Source: Nostoc sp. ATCC 43529
GTDB taxonomy: Bacteria > Cyanobacteriota > Cyanobacteriia > Cyanobacteriales > Nostocaceae
Length of the DNA stretch: 64,000 nucleotides
Assembly: GCA_003326205.1 (NCBI GenBank)
Contig: LWTK01000046.1
Span: 536,514 to 600,513 of the forward strand
Direction: 5' to 3'
Shown here: positions 39,980-48,672 of the stretch, in pieces
Numbering within the stretch: position 1 is the stretch's first letter
Layout: each line of letters starts with the position of its first letter
Notes under the pieces: model-generated
Seen by the model: only the letters and a program-made list of their open reading frames with translations
Told to the model about the DNA's origin: nothing
Databases searched by the model: none
Program-made: the position numbers and the translations under genes

Positions 39980-40360
39980 TCACGACATCAAACTCAATTC
40001 CAGCAGTGCCTCAGTTTGCGTTAATAACCTGCTGGAGTACGGCGATCGCCAACACACCCCCGGCTGTTTTGCGTTATCTTCCTTATGCCATCCGGCTGCT
40101 TGTAGCTTTTGCGCTTGGGCATCACGTTGAATAATCCCTGCCACAATTTCTTTAGCCTGTCCCAACGTATCCACCCGCCGCAGCTTGCTTTTTTGGGTGA
40201 TGCTAACTAGAAACGGAGTTGCCCCGCTTCTATCTTCAATCAACCAGCCTTTAGTTGTGTTACTCCGTCCGGGGATACCGTTAGAGTAATAGGTATTACG
40301 AATGTAAAACCTACCATCACAAGTAATATATTCACCAGCCTCAATGCGTTGCAGTTTCAT
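39980..40360 (-). CDS. Hypothetical 126-aa protein
   Basis: Begins in an ATGA overlap with the Xre stop. Beta-rich first half (EAGEYITCDGRFYIRNTYYS, then TKGWLIEDRSGATPFLV) and a helical second half (QAKEIVAGIIQRDAQAQKLQ). Not recognised; the tight overlap suggests functional pairing with the regulator. Confidence 0.6.
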   Translation of the reverse strand: MKLQRIEAGEYITCDGRFYIRNTYYSNGIPGRSNTTKGWLIEDRSGATPFLVSITQKSKLRRVDTLGQAKEIVAGIIQRDAQAQKLQAAGWHKEDNAKQPGVCWRSPYSSRLLTQTEALLELSLMS

Positions 40361-40587
40361 TTTTTACCCTTCTTTTGATGTTCCTCATAAGATGTGCTTG
40401 CGATCGTTGCTAACTCTTCCAGCGATACCTTATACATCTGACAAAGCGTTAGCATCTCAATTGGGTTCAGTGTTGGCAAAGTCCGCCCCGTCTCCCAGTT
40501 ACGCACCGTTGACTCCGCCACCTTAAGACGATAGGCCACATCAAGGATACGAAGCTCCGCACGGTTTCTTAGTTGCTTTAAGTTCAT
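40357..40587 (-). CDS. Xre-family HTH regulator (76 aa)
   Basis: ATG 40587 is chosen over 40605. LNIL-type first helix NRAELRILDVAYRLKVAEST, recognition segment STVRNWETGRTLPTLNP, then MLTLCQMYKVSLEEL form a complete Cro/CI domain. The perfect palindrome CGTTAATTCATTAACG at 40614-40629, just upstream, is the likely autoregulatory operator. It heads a seven-gene reverse-strand operon down to 38156. Confidence 0.85.
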   Translation of the reverse strand: MNLKQLRNRAELRILDVAYRLKVAESTVRNWETGRTLPTLNPIEMLTLCQMYKVSLEELATIASTSYEEHQKKGKK

Positions 40588-40613
40588 ATTGATATGATAC
40601 CACAATTCATTAG

Positions 40614-40629
40614 CGTTAATTCATTAACG
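40614..40629 (-). promoter_or_regulatory. Perfect palindromic operator before xre
   Basis: CGTTAAT-TC-ATTAACG has 7-bp arms and ends 27 nt before the start codon of the regulator. A related half-site CATTAGCG overlaps it. Probably bound by the Xre dimer. Confidence 0.65.
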
Positions 40630-40722
40630 GTTAGATGTATCAATTAAGGCTGAACATTCATCGCGCTGACGATGCCAGGCTGGTGTTTTCAGATGGCTAG
40701 TGTTGCTATGCGATCGCAGTCT

Positions 40723-41097
40723 TTAATTAAGACGATTTACAGCAATCTCTATCAGTTTTGCTATTTCTTCGGGACTGGCATCTTTTGAAGGGATAATAGT
40801 TATCAAAGATAGAGAATGACGATTAAGTACTGTCTTTACTTTGAAGGGAAGAGTAGCATAAGTGCATCGATTTAATTCTGTCTTAACTTCTAATCCACTC
40901 AAAACTAATTGATTACTGTAAAAATCTACAATTGCTTTTAATCTCTGTTTGCCATCAATAACTTTGTATGTATGCTGTGAATTTTCATAGAGAACAATTG
41001 GCATTACAGGCAAATTAATAATAAAAGATTCAATTAACTGAGATTTTTTAACATTATCCCAATCGCTAGCAGATTGAATATCACTATCAATCACCAT
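40723..41097 (-). pseudogene. Truncated DUF262 (ParB/GmrSD-N-like) fragment
   Basis: 124 residues matching the core of DUF262: KKSQLIESFIINLPVMPIVL, then YKVIDGKQRLKAIVDFYSN with the conserved DGxQR motif. Intact family members have a further N-terminal strand and a long C-terminal part beginning with an Arg and 'FxxLN' region; both are missing. DUF262 proteins act as the regulatory or NTPase half of GmrSD type IV restriction. This copy is probably a remnant. Confidence 0.65.
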
Positions 41098-41311
41098 GTA
41101 TTTAGGATTAAATCTTATCTTTTAAACTAGCGCTGGTAGCTTTATCCTGTCAATTTATTGGATTAATGTACCCTGACATGATTCATATTTGACATTCATT
41201 TTATCGTCTGCCATCATGATGATTCCTTAGCTGACAAGATTGTATTCATAGCCCAACACGGTTAAGTTTAAAGACCCAGCCGCAGTTTATGAAATGTAAG
41301 GTACAGTGCAA

Positions 41312-41746
41312 TTATTCATTATCTACAAGCTTATAAATATATTCAGGTTCTAGCCCTCTACCATTTCTAACAGGTGATTTCTTAAGTTTAATTTTTTCAA
41401 CTGTACGTTTTTTAGTCAGTTGACTTAGCAATGAACTAATTGAGTTAGGGTTCATACCTGTATTTAATGCAATCTCAGCACGAGTAGCACTACCACCTAG
41501 TTTTCTAATAGTTCTAATAATCTTTTCTTGACTTCCAGGTTCATATTTCTTATCTTGATTTATTTCTTCATATTTTTTATCTTGATTTATTTCTATCCCA
41601 ATAGTTGCTAAGACTTTATTAGTTAATTGCTCTTTGATATCATCATCAATCGACAAATTTTCAATCTCGCTTAATGTTTGAACTGCTAAATGAAGTGCTT
41701 GTATCGTTTCTAAAGATTCCATCTGCTGATTATGATTCTTTTCCAC
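41312..41746 (-). CDS. Winged-helix protein with duplicated EINQDKKYE (144 aa)
   Basis: A helical N-terminus is followed by EINQDKKYE in tandem (about residues 52-70), encoded by an imperfect 27-nt duplication at about 41548-41600. The C-terminal ~70 residues are a winged helix-turn-helix: EKIIRTIRKLGGSATRAEIA, LNTGMNPNSISSLLSQLTKK and a wing. Likely a DNA-binding regulator. Start overlaps the preceding gene's end by 17 nt. Confidence 0.65.
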   Translation of the reverse strand: MEKNHNQQMESLETIQALHLAVQTLSEIENLSIDDDIKEQLTNKVLATIGIEINQDKKYEEINQDKKYEPGSQEKIIRTIRKLGGSATRAEIALNTGMNPNSISSLLSQLTKKRTVEKIKLKKSPVRNGRGLEPEYIYKLVDNE

Positions 41747-42581
41747 CCATTACTAGAACTGGCTCAATCCAGACTAATTTTCTTTGCTGTCTGCCTTCGC
41801 CGTAAGGCTGATTGCGTAAGAAGCCTCTACGCCAATGGACGCTCTTAGTACCATGTGTACCGCTACTGCCTTCACTGCTTTGTGTCCCTTCACGCTTTAG
41901 TCGATATCCAAGTCCTAGCCAAAGTGGTTGATAAAAGTCTTGCACTTGGGCTTTACCAAATCCTTTATTCACCCTGATTACCTCGCTTGTTGTATCCACA
42001 AGTTCGGGGCGGCACTCCATAATCAAAATCAATCGTAGGAAAATGGATTGTAAATATTCATTAAATCCTTTAACAACTTTGGGGTCAATATCTTGTGAAT
42101 CAGTATAAGTAACTTTTTGTCCATTAAGTTTAAATCGGCGGCAAAAGGAACTAGAACCATCGGTTGCTGCCCAATAAAGAATATCAGCTTCACTATCGTA
42201 ATTCCAAAAAATAGCATCAACGCTCCTATTTTCAGGAGAAAGAATCACACCTTTAGGCAGCATAAACATTCCCGTTTTCATTGCCCAGTTTAAACTCTCA
42301 ATTTCGACAGTTAAAACCGATTGCAGCAATGCTTCTAATAAATCTTTGTTCACCCAATATGCAGGACATTTGGCTTGACCGACTTTAAAAAAGGTGTATA
42401 GGGTGATGTAAATCGATTCTCCGGGATTAGTTCTTAATTGGCGCAGTAGTTTTTGTTCCTCCGTAGAGTAGTAAATATCAGCAACAAAACTACACATTTT
42501 CTCATAGCTTTCGTAACCGTCTACATGAACAACGGGACGAATAACAATTTCTTTATACCAACCTTTAGGTTTTTTGGTCAT
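41730..42581 (-). CDS. Hypothetical 283-aa mobile-element protein
   Basis: ATG 42581 overlaps the stop of the HNH gene. The body is mixed alpha/beta without a recognised fold. The last ~35 residues (SVHWRRGFLRNQPYGEGRQQ, then KLVWIEP) form an Arg/His-rich motif that recurs at the C-termini of many phage and plasmid proteins, including, as I recall, AcrVA2-like anti-CRISPR homologues. That recollection is unverified. Co-translation with an HNH nuclease and a winged-helix gene gives a three-gene unit. Confidence 0.55.
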   Translation of the reverse strand: MTKKPKGWYKEIVIRPVVHVDGYESYEKMCSFVADIYYSTEEQKLLRQLRTNPGESIYITLYTFFKVGQAKCPAYWVNKDLLEALLQSVLTVEIESLNWAMKTGMFMLPKGVILSPENRSVDAIFWNYDSEADILYWAATDGSSSFCRRFKLNGQKVTYTDSQDIDPKVVKGFNEYLQSIFLRLILIMECRPELVDTTSEVIRVNKGFGKAQVQDFYQPLWLGLGYRLKREGTQSSEGSSGTHGTKSVHWRRGFLRNQPYGEGRQQRKLVWIEPVLVMGGKES

Positions 42582-43543
42582 GCAGCACGTCTCAAAAATT
42601 CCTCTCGATGCCATTGTAGAGAATCTTGCCTTGGATAATACTGCTCTTGGGCAGGTAGGTTTATGCGATCGCCCCTAAACTCCCGCATCGGTTTAGCGTT
42701 GGGTGAATCTTCCCGCAGGTTGTCAGCAACTATGATGTTGTAATGCTCATCGATGGTGAACCAGAAGCGGTCAAATGCCCAGTGATGGTTTTTGCAAAGT
42801 GAAAGCCCGTTATCGAATCGGTCATCGTAGAACTTGGAGAAAGGCTTGATGTGCGCTCCATCTACAATATTTTGGCTAAGTGGATCAAATACTTGTAATC
42901 CACAAAAAGCACAACGATGATTGTAATTTTTAAGTACGCTTATACGAAAAGCTGCATCCCGGACAATTAATTTTTGCTCATCCTTGAGTTCTTCGAGTTT
43001 ATAAACCTTGCCGCCGGAGCGTTGCAGCTGGTCTTGTAATTCAGCAAAGGCATTGACTTGGAGTAACTGCTCTATATCCTGCGCCTTCTTAATGAACCAG
43101 AAATCAATTAGCACATTGGTTAAAATACTTCGCTCCTGAGGGTTTTGCATAATTTCCCACAATTCATCATCTAAGTAGGCGTATTCTACAGTTTGCCTAA
43201 TGATATTGGGAGTTCTGATTTTAACCTTGGCGGCAATTAACGATTCAAATCCTGGCTTGGGTTGATAGTGCCAAAAGCCATCGCTAACCAGGTGGTAAAA
43301 AGGTAAGCCTATATCTGGGTTGCGTAATGGCTCCAAGCGGCTCCACAGTTTGAGAAATGTAGCGATGAGTTCAGCAGACAAGGGAATTTGGTTTCCTTTT
43401 ATCTGCCCTTGGCTTACCATTTCAATGATAGATAACAGCAAAATGGGTTTATTGGGCGCACCAGGGCTAACATTTAAACCAATCTTGTTAGACTTTGACC
43501 TGGGAGAAAACTTTTTACAGTAGTAAGCCAGATTTTTAATCAT
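42578..43543 (-). CDS. HNH restriction-type endonuclease (COG3440-like, 321 aa)
   Basis: Residues about 25-100 (APNKPILLLSIIEMVSQGQI, then PFYHLVSDGFWHYQPKPG) resemble the N-terminal sulfur- or modified-base-recognition region of McrA-like enzymes. The C-terminal HNH spans about 213-260: RCAFCGLQV, VDGAHIKPFS and NGLSLCKNHHWAFDRFW, giving Cys pairs and H-N-H. Type IV-like restriction of modified (perhaps phosphorothioate) DNA is an inference from that layout. First gene of a three-gene unit. Its start is only 8 nt from the divergent start at 43552. Confidence 0.8.
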   Translation of the reverse strand: MIKNLAYYCKKFSPRSKSNKIGLNVSPGAPNKPILLLSIIEMVSQGQIKGNQIPLSAELIATFLKLWSRLEPLRNPDIGLPFYHLVSDGFWHYQPKPGFESLIAAKVKIRTPNIIRQTVEYAYLDDELWEIMQNPQERSILTNVLIDFWFIKKAQDIEQLLQVNAFAELQDQLQRSGGKVYKLEELKDEQKLIVRDAAFRISVLKNYNHRCAFCGLQVFDPLSQNIVDGAHIKPFSKFYDDRFDNGLSLCKNHHWAFDRFWFTIDEHYNIIVADNLREDSPNAKPMREFRGDRINLPAQEQYYPRQDSLQWHREEFLRRAA

Positions 43544-43551
43544 TTAAAGTT

Positions 43552-43791
43552 ATGCAAGAATACAGGTGTACACGTAATGCATTATACTCACACGACTGCA
43601 TTGGGCGCGATGACCTTACAGAACGCCAGGGTTATTACATCTGGGCTGAAAGCGAAGAAGAAGCTTGGCAAAAAATGGCAACTAGGTTTCCAGAAGAAAC
43701 CGAAGCTGGGTTTACTATCCAGGAATGGGAAGGGTTTAATGTCAAAGTTGTAGAAATCAAGCGAGATGAAAATGGGAACACTATAGAGTAG
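43552..43791 (+). CDS. Hypothetical 79-aa acidic protein
   Basis: Cys near the start (MQEYRCTRNALYSHDCIGRD), then RQGYYIWAESEEEAWQKMAT, a strand-helix arrangement with the YYIWAESEEEA motif of small cyanobacterial proteins of unknown function. Divergent from the HNH gene with only 8 nt between start codons, so the promoters must lie inside each other's coding sequence or one start is wrong. A small partner of the HNH gene at 43809 is possible. Confidence 0.6.
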   Translation: MQEYRCTRNALYSHDCIGRDDLTERQGYYIWAESEEEAWQKMATRFPEETEAGFTIQEWEGFNVKVVEIKRDENGNTIE

Positions 43792-43808
43792 CCTTTTTAA
43801 CTCCTGTT

Positions 43809-44972
43809 ATGTCATCGGGAAGCATAATTATCAGTACTATTCTCAAGCACGATACAAAAGTCACAAGTTACAAAATTGCTTTGCTACGTGCCATTAATGA
43901 TGTTGTCATCAGCTTCCCTGATTTGCGGAACATGAACATGGCTGTAGCTGTGCCTTTGCGGGTACTGGCTCAGTTTTGGGTTGCTTATTACTGGCCTTTT
44001 GTCAAACCAAGCGAACCTATTTTGCAAGGACAACGAGCAATAATTGATGGCCAATTGCGAAATGATATGTCGTTTCGCCCTCAACTAAAGAAATTACGCT
44101 GTCAGTGGGAATTAAGTGTAGGTGGAACCTCAAAACCCAGCGATGGTTTCTACCTCATCAACGAGATGAGAATTCCACGAAAATATCAAAGCTACTCAAA
44201 ACCTTTACACAAAGCCTACCAAGCTGCCCTCACTGCTATTAATAAAGCAATTGAAATGCCAATTAGATATGCAGGGCTTGGACATTGGAGTGTGTTTAAT
44301 AAACCCTTAAAGTATGCAGAACTTAGCACTCAAGTTGTAGCAATTCCTGGTACTGTGGCAGAAGATAAATGTTTAGTAATTCAAGCTGACCTATGGCAAA
44401 CCTTCCAGGAGATGTCACTGTGGATTGAAGCACTTTGTATTCATGAATGGTGCTTATTTACAGAAAGAGTACAACAAGAAAATCACTCAATAGTGCATCG
44501 AGGTTGCATTTATCAATTACTAACAGATAGACCTGATAATCGCCGACCATTAACTTGGGAACGTAACAATGTAGATTTACTGTTAATGGAAGGAACAGAG
44601 TTTGTTTGCCCCTGGACACAAAAGCGAATCCATTCTCCTACCCAATACGACTTAGACCACCTTTTACCCTTATCGCTCTACCCGATTAACGAACTCTGGA
44701 ACCTTGTACCTGCTGACCCTAATTTCAATTCACACACCAAACGCGATCGCTTACCTTCTCAAACCAAATTACAACAGGCTCAACCTTCTTTAGAGTTGAC
44801 TTATAAAAATTACAGTAAATCTGGTTTACTGTCGCTAGCACTTCAAGAAGATGTGGCTGTCAGATTTTCTACTGTATTTAGTGATACAGCTTCTTTTCCT
44901 GGTGTACTATCAACTGCTGTTGTTGACCTCATTAATATCTTTGCTGAGTCTCGCAACCTAGCTCGATTTTGA
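43809..44972 (+). CDS. HNH nuclease with large N-terminal domain (387 aa)
   Basis: The N-terminal ~240 residues are helical, with LRVLAQFWVAYYWPFVKPSE, and look like a DNA-recognition or assembly domain. The HNH core lies at about 262-320: EFVCPWTQKRIHSPTQYDLD, HLLPLSLYPINELWNLVPAD and NFNSHTKRDRLPS, with D-H, N and H in order. This 'YDLDHLLPxSLxPxNELWNLVP' form is common in cyanobacterial HNH proteins linked to defence genes. A Septu-like pairing with the ATPase at 45610 is possible. Confidence 0.8.
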   Translation: MSSGSIIISTILKHDTKVTSYKIALLRAINDVVISFPDLRNMNMAVAVPLRVLAQFWVAYYWPFVKPSEPILQGQRAIIDGQLRNDMSFRPQLKKLRCQWELSVGGTSKPSDGFYLINEMRIPRKYQSYSKPLHKAYQAALTAINKAIEMPIRYAGLGHWSVFNKPLKYAELSTQVVAIPGTVAEDKCLVIQADLWQTFQEMSLWIEALCIHEWCLFTERVQQENHSIVHRGCIYQLLTDRPDNRRPLTWERNNVDLLLMEGTEFVCPWTQKRIHSPTQYDLDHLLPLSLYPINELWNLVPADPNFNSHTKRDRLPSQTKLQQAQPSLELTYKNYSKSGLLSLALQEDVAVRFSTVFSDTASFPGVLSTAVVDLINIFAESRNLARF

Positions 44973-45010
44973 CGGTAGCGATCGCTATTTAATTTTCTCG
45001 CCAATTGACT

Positions 45011-45184
45011 TTATTCAGGTTCTACCGTGGTGATATATTGCCCATACGCACGACCTTCTTCCCATTCCTTAGCATCAACTATATAATAAGTATTCTCCAG
45101 CTTGAAGACTGCCATTGCTTTATTTCTTCTAGTCGCTACTTGGCTTGCTACATTGAAAAGTTCTATAAAATTTTCAGGTGTCAT
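45011..45184 (-). CDS. Hypothetical 57-aa protein
   Basis: ATG 45184 with TAA at 45011-45013. The product (MTPENFIELFNVASQVATRR, then MAVFKLENTYYIVDAKEW) has clear coding character and a helix-strand-strand layout. Antisense to the intergenic space between two forward genes. Not recognised. Confidence 0.6.
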   Translation of the reverse strand: MTPENFIELFNVASQVATRRNKAMAVFKLENTYYIVDAKEWEEGRAYGQYITTVEPE

Positions 45185-45206
45185 TATTTAAAACCATATT
45201 TGATAA

Positions 45207-45482
45207 ATGCAAGCACCACTGCCACCACGTCCACCGTTGATACCTGCTCTGGATGCCGTCAAACTGAGTAGACGATGTAATATGTTTGATAGCACCTGTG
45301 TTATCTTGGCGATGCGAGATTTAGGTTATACCTTACAGGCTGATTGGTTAAACTCACATTTAGATAACTATTTGGATATTTTGATAGACGAATATCACCA
45401 GTGGATGGAGCAAAGCCCATCAAACGAATCATTAACACAAAGGGTAGCACGAGAAACTGGGTTAGAAGTGGTTGAAGATTAA
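45207..45482 (+). CDS. Hypothetical 91-aa protein
   Basis: Pro-rich first 15 residues, then a helical acidic domain (TCVILAMRDLGYTLQADWLN and HLDNYLDILIDEYHQWMEQS). It lies 22 nt from the divergent 57-residue gene and 127 nt before the ATPase. Not recognised. Confidence 0.5.
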   Translation: MQAPLPPRPPLIPALDAVKLSRRCNMFDSTCVILAMRDLGYTLQADWLNSHLDNYLDILIDEYHQWMEQSPSNESLTQRVARETGLEVVED

Positions 45483-45609
45483 ATCATTGAACAGTTATCA
45501 GTAACAAGCTAATTGGTAACTAATTAGAAATTTTCTTATATTTAACATTTTTTACTAAGCAAATCAACTAGGATAAAATTAAATAGATAAAAATATATAT
45601 TTAATTATA

Positions 45610-46695
45610 ATGATTAATTCATTACGGCTGTTAAACTTCAAAGCATTTGAGAATCAATTACTGAATTTTAAATCGCTTACCGTACTCTCTGGTTATAATA
45701 GCACTAGTAAATCCTGTGTGTTGCAAGCACTATCACTGCTACATCAATCTTACCAGCAAGGTTTACTACAAAACACTGGCTTATTACTCAATGGTAATTT
45801 GGTAAATATTGGTAGGGCACGAGACGCTTTATGTGAAAATGCCAAAGAAGACTATGTAGGATTTGAGCTTATTTTTAAAAACGATACTAAAGGAATTTGG
45901 CACTTTAACTACAACTCATTAGAGAGAGAAGCTGATGTTTTAGAGATTGGATTCAAATCTGTTGATGCCGATATTTATCAGTCAAGCATTTTTAGTAGAG
46001 AATTTCATCACCTTCAATCAGAACGTGCAATCACTACATCAGGAATTTTAAATTACCAAAGGCAACAACTTAAACAAATTGGTGCGCTTGGGGAATATAC
46101 AGCACATTTTCTCTACACTTACGGTAGTCAACCAATCCCCATCGCCCAACTCAGTCACCCGCAAGCAAAATCAATAAATTTGATAGACCAAGTTGAGGCA
46201 TGGCTGGGAGAAATAAGTTCTAGCCTACGCATCCAAGTTAATGCAAATCTAGATATAGATTGGGTTAACTTGAAATTTAGTGACAATGTTGGATACGGCA
46301 TTACATACGTTTTACCAATTATCGTAGCAATTTTAGCATCGAGTCCAGGTGCATTAATTCTTATTGAACACCCAGAAACCGGACTCCATCTTCAAGCACA
46401 AACAAAGCTGGGTAAGCTGTTAGCCCTGGCTGCTAACTGTGGCGTTCAAGTTGTGGTAGAAACTCATAGCGACCAGATTTTAAACGGCATTCGTCTTGCT
46501 GTTCATGATGGTAAACTTGAACCAGAAGATGTGCAGTTACATTACTTTCAACGTCAAGAACAACAAGGTCAAGCTTCTATTAAAGTTGTGTCACCCCGCA
46601 TTGATAAAGACGGCAGAATTGACCGATGGCCGGATGGGTTCTTTGATGAGTGGGACAACAGTTTAACAGTTTTATTAGAACCTGCAAAATCATAA
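45610..46695 (+). CDS. DUF3696-type ABC/OLD-like ATPase with degenerate Walker A
   Basis: A 361-residue protein. It starts MINSLRLLNFKAFENQLLNF, the usual first strand of SMC/ABC-class AAA proteins. The P-loop reads LSGYNSTSKSCVLQALSLL instead of GxNGxGKS, so the Gly-Lys pair has become Ser-Lys and two glycines are lost. The ABC part follows: Walker B ILIEHPETGLH (about 252-262) and the His switch VVVETHSDQILN. DUF3696 members often pair with nucleases in defence islands. ATP binding may be reduced. Confidence 0.75.
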   Translation: MINSLRLLNFKAFENQLLNFKSLTVLSGYNSTSKSCVLQALSLLHQSYQQGLLQNTGLLLNGNLVNIGRARDALCENAKEDYVGFELIFKNDTKGIWHFNYNSLEREADVLEIGFKSVDADIYQSSIFSREFHHLQSERAITTSGILNYQRQQLKQIGALGEYTAHFLYTYGSQPIPIAQLSHPQAKSINLIDQVEAWLGEISSSLRIQVNANLDIDWVNLKFSDNVGYGITYVLPIIVAILASSPGALILIEHPETGLHLQAQTKLGKLLALAANCGVQVVVETHSDQILNGIRLAVHDGKLEPEDVQLHYFQRQEQQGQASIKVVSPRIDKDGRIDRWPDGFFDEWDNSLTVLLEPAKS

Positions 46696-47095
46696 CTTGC
46701 TTCTGTTGCAAGCTGCGTAGGCGTAGCCCGCTACTCTCCTCACCCTTTTGTTTTCCTCGCTTGAAAAAGTTGAAGTTACAGCGCCACGTTTAAAGTTTCT
46801 GGCAATTTGGCATAACAACTCTTTGCTTTGCAGTTTTAATGAGATATCAGCAGAACAGCCACAAATCCCCAGTTGTTGACCCAACGCTGTAGAAGAACTC
46901 AGCAGCCCACAGCACTAGGTCATCGCTTCGCTACAACTGGCCAGTAATGTACTAGAAAATACATAGTAAATGTGCAATGGCGTAGCCGCCCACTTGTCCG
47001 CGATCGCTTGAGTTTTCCACGCTTGAATAGGAGCGATCGCTTTTGTTAAATAATGAGTACATGAGAATTATATATGAGAAAATTGGAGAAAAACT
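46696..47095. other. Intergenic region with cyanobacterial short repeats
   Basis: Holds GTAGGCGTAGCCCGCTAC (46718-46735), a palindromic repeat type frequent in Nostoc genomes, and two HIP1 octamers. A reverse frame at 46690-46884 reads through the repeat and is not called. Confidence 0.5.
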
Positions 47096-47578
47096 ATGCA
47101 AATAAAAGTTCTGGCTGCTACACTTACGCTTGCTACTTGTTCTTGGTTTACACCACCTGCATTCGCCCTAATTGAAGCTCCTGCTGCCAGAGAAGCTAGG
47201 CAAAATCAACTTCCAGCTGACGCTTCCAGGATTGGTGTTAGTCTTATTAGCCAAGCTATTAATAAAACTGTATATGTTTTAATATTCAACCCTCATACTG
47301 ACCATGAAGGAATCCATACGATTTTTTCTAATGGTCGCAACAAAGTATTGATGTTTGAATCACCTTCGGATGCAAACGACTTTGCTAAAAATATAGTTAA
47401 CGAAAAACCAGCCGATTTGAATATTCCAACACCAGTTGTCGAAGCTATTAATTCTCAAGAAATCATAACTTTTTGTCAAACGGCTGGTTATGACTACGAG
47501 TTAATTTCTGCTGGAAGTAAAATAGAACTGCCTTTAACTTGGGTTGAGAAGCTTTCCTATCCGTCCAGAACTAAATAG
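47096..47578 (+). CDS. Secreted DUF3110 protein (160 aa)
   Basis: A signal peptide (MQIKVLAATLTLATCSWF, ending PAFA) is followed by a DUF3110 domain, about 55-150: TVYVLIFNPHTDHEGIHTIF, VLMFESPSDANDFAK and ITFCQTAGYDYELI. DUF3110 is a cyanobacterial and plastid family of unknown role, usually without export signal. Periplasmic or thylakoid-lumen location is inferred. Monocistronic. Confidence 0.8.
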   Translation: MQIKVLAATLTLATCSWFTPPAFALIEAPAAREARQNQLPADASRIGVSLISQAINKTVYVLIFNPHTDHEGIHTIFSNGRNKVLMFESPSDANDFAKNIVNEKPADLNIPTPVVEAINSQEIITFCQTAGYDYELISAGSKIELPLTWVEKLSYPSRTK

Positions 47579-47683
47579 CATCTGCTGATGTCTGATGTTC
47601 TCGTTGCCAATTTTCTTGACTGCGATCGCTCCTTTCCCTCAAAACTGAGATGCGATCGCCCCCTTGCCCCATTTCCCCCAGAA

Positions 47684-47896
47684 CTAATGCCCCAAAACTG
47701 CCATAAATTCTTCCCACTCCTCCTCAGTCTCCGGTGCTTTGTCTTTGGTTAAGCCCACTACTCGCGCTAGCTTTCGGGCTTCGTCTAAGCTCTCGCCAAG
47801 CTCTAGCAACTGGTGTTCTAGGTTGGGGTCGTAGCCTTGGGCTATCAGCTTTGCATACTCGGTATCAGTAATGTTGAGGTCGTAGATGTTGGTCAT
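47684..47896 (-). CDS. Hypothetical 70-aa acidic protein
   Basis: Helical and acidic: DTEYAKLIAQGYDPNLEHQL, then LDEARKLARVVGLTKDKAPE and EEEWEEFMAVLG. The 3' end has a decayed copy at 53527-53590. Members of this type are frequent in Nostoc genomes. Function unknown. Confidence 0.65.
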   Translation of the reverse strand: MTNIYDLNITDTEYAKLIAQGYDPNLEHQLLELGESLDEARKLARVVGLTKDKAPETEEEWEEFMAVLGH

Positions 47897-48207
47897 GGTT
47901 GGGGGTGATCGCTTGGTTTCCTCTAAGAATAGAGAGCGAACACAATCAAATTGCTTTGGTCGCTATTTTACCTAATGGGGTATCCTCTAAGAATCAAGAA
48001 AGCGATCGCTGCCTGGGGTTTTCTTTAAGAGTTAGGGGGCGATATCTACGATGGGCTACGGCTACGCACATAAGTAAGGGATTATCCAGATAGTTAATAT
48101 ATGATGATGAAACTAATTTAAATATATTTGCAATTACACCGATAGATTTAATTAAATGGAAGCATTAAATCAAAAGTCCAGATACCTAGAATGAAAGAGA
48201 TTATGAA

Positions 48208-48384
48208 TTGTTGCAATACCCCAACTTACTTGGAGAAACCAGAACCGGGGAAACAGTCAACCTGAATTTTAAAGTGCCTGCCGAGTTCAAGAGAGATTTT
48301 AAAATTGCAGCAGCTACTTATGGATGTACCCAGGTTGAGCTATTACAGCGTATTTTCAAGTTTTGGACAGAGAATCAGGGTTAA
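48208..48384 (+). CDS. RHH-like small protein (58 aa), TTG start
   Basis: The frame opens after a TAG at 48187 and has no ATG; TTG 48208 or 48211 is used. The product contains TGETVNLNFKVPAEFKRDFK and IAAATYGCTQVELLQRIFKF, the strand-helix-helix of ParG/RHH proteins. It could be a segregation or transcription regulator. Start uncertain. Confidence 0.55.
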   Translation: MLQYPNLLGETRTGETVNLNFKVPAEFKRDFKIAAATYGCTQVELLQRIFKFWTENQG

Positions 48385-48672
48385 TCTTGATTTCGTTCTT
48401 TCGCTAAAATAGTTTTAGCTGGAATCTCCTTCATAAGAAGGATAGTTAAAGCTAAGATATCGCCCTAAAGAGAGGTGATTGAAGCTAGAATCATGCTTCT
48501 AATGGAAGAATAAAGTTTGCTAATTAATGGGAAACTTTGAGGGACTTAATAGTGCGAAGAGTTAATTTTAGTGTACAAAAACTTGAATACCTGCCCCCCA
48601 TTTTTAGGCAAGTTAGTAAATCATTAAAGTAGTTTCTGCAACATTTATTTACAGTAAAGGACTGGTAATCGT
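48385..48672. other. Upstream region of the NACHT gene
   Basis: No gene supported. It has imperfect repeats of TTTAGCT/AGCTAA around 48410-48455 with CCTTCATAAGAAGG (48430-48443) as a small hairpin. Possible regulatory site for the NACHT gene. Confidence 0.35.

Noticed and set aside
46690..46884. Reverse-strand frame of 64 codons after the ATPase gene
   Set aside because: Reads through a common palindromic short repeat and shows no coding character.
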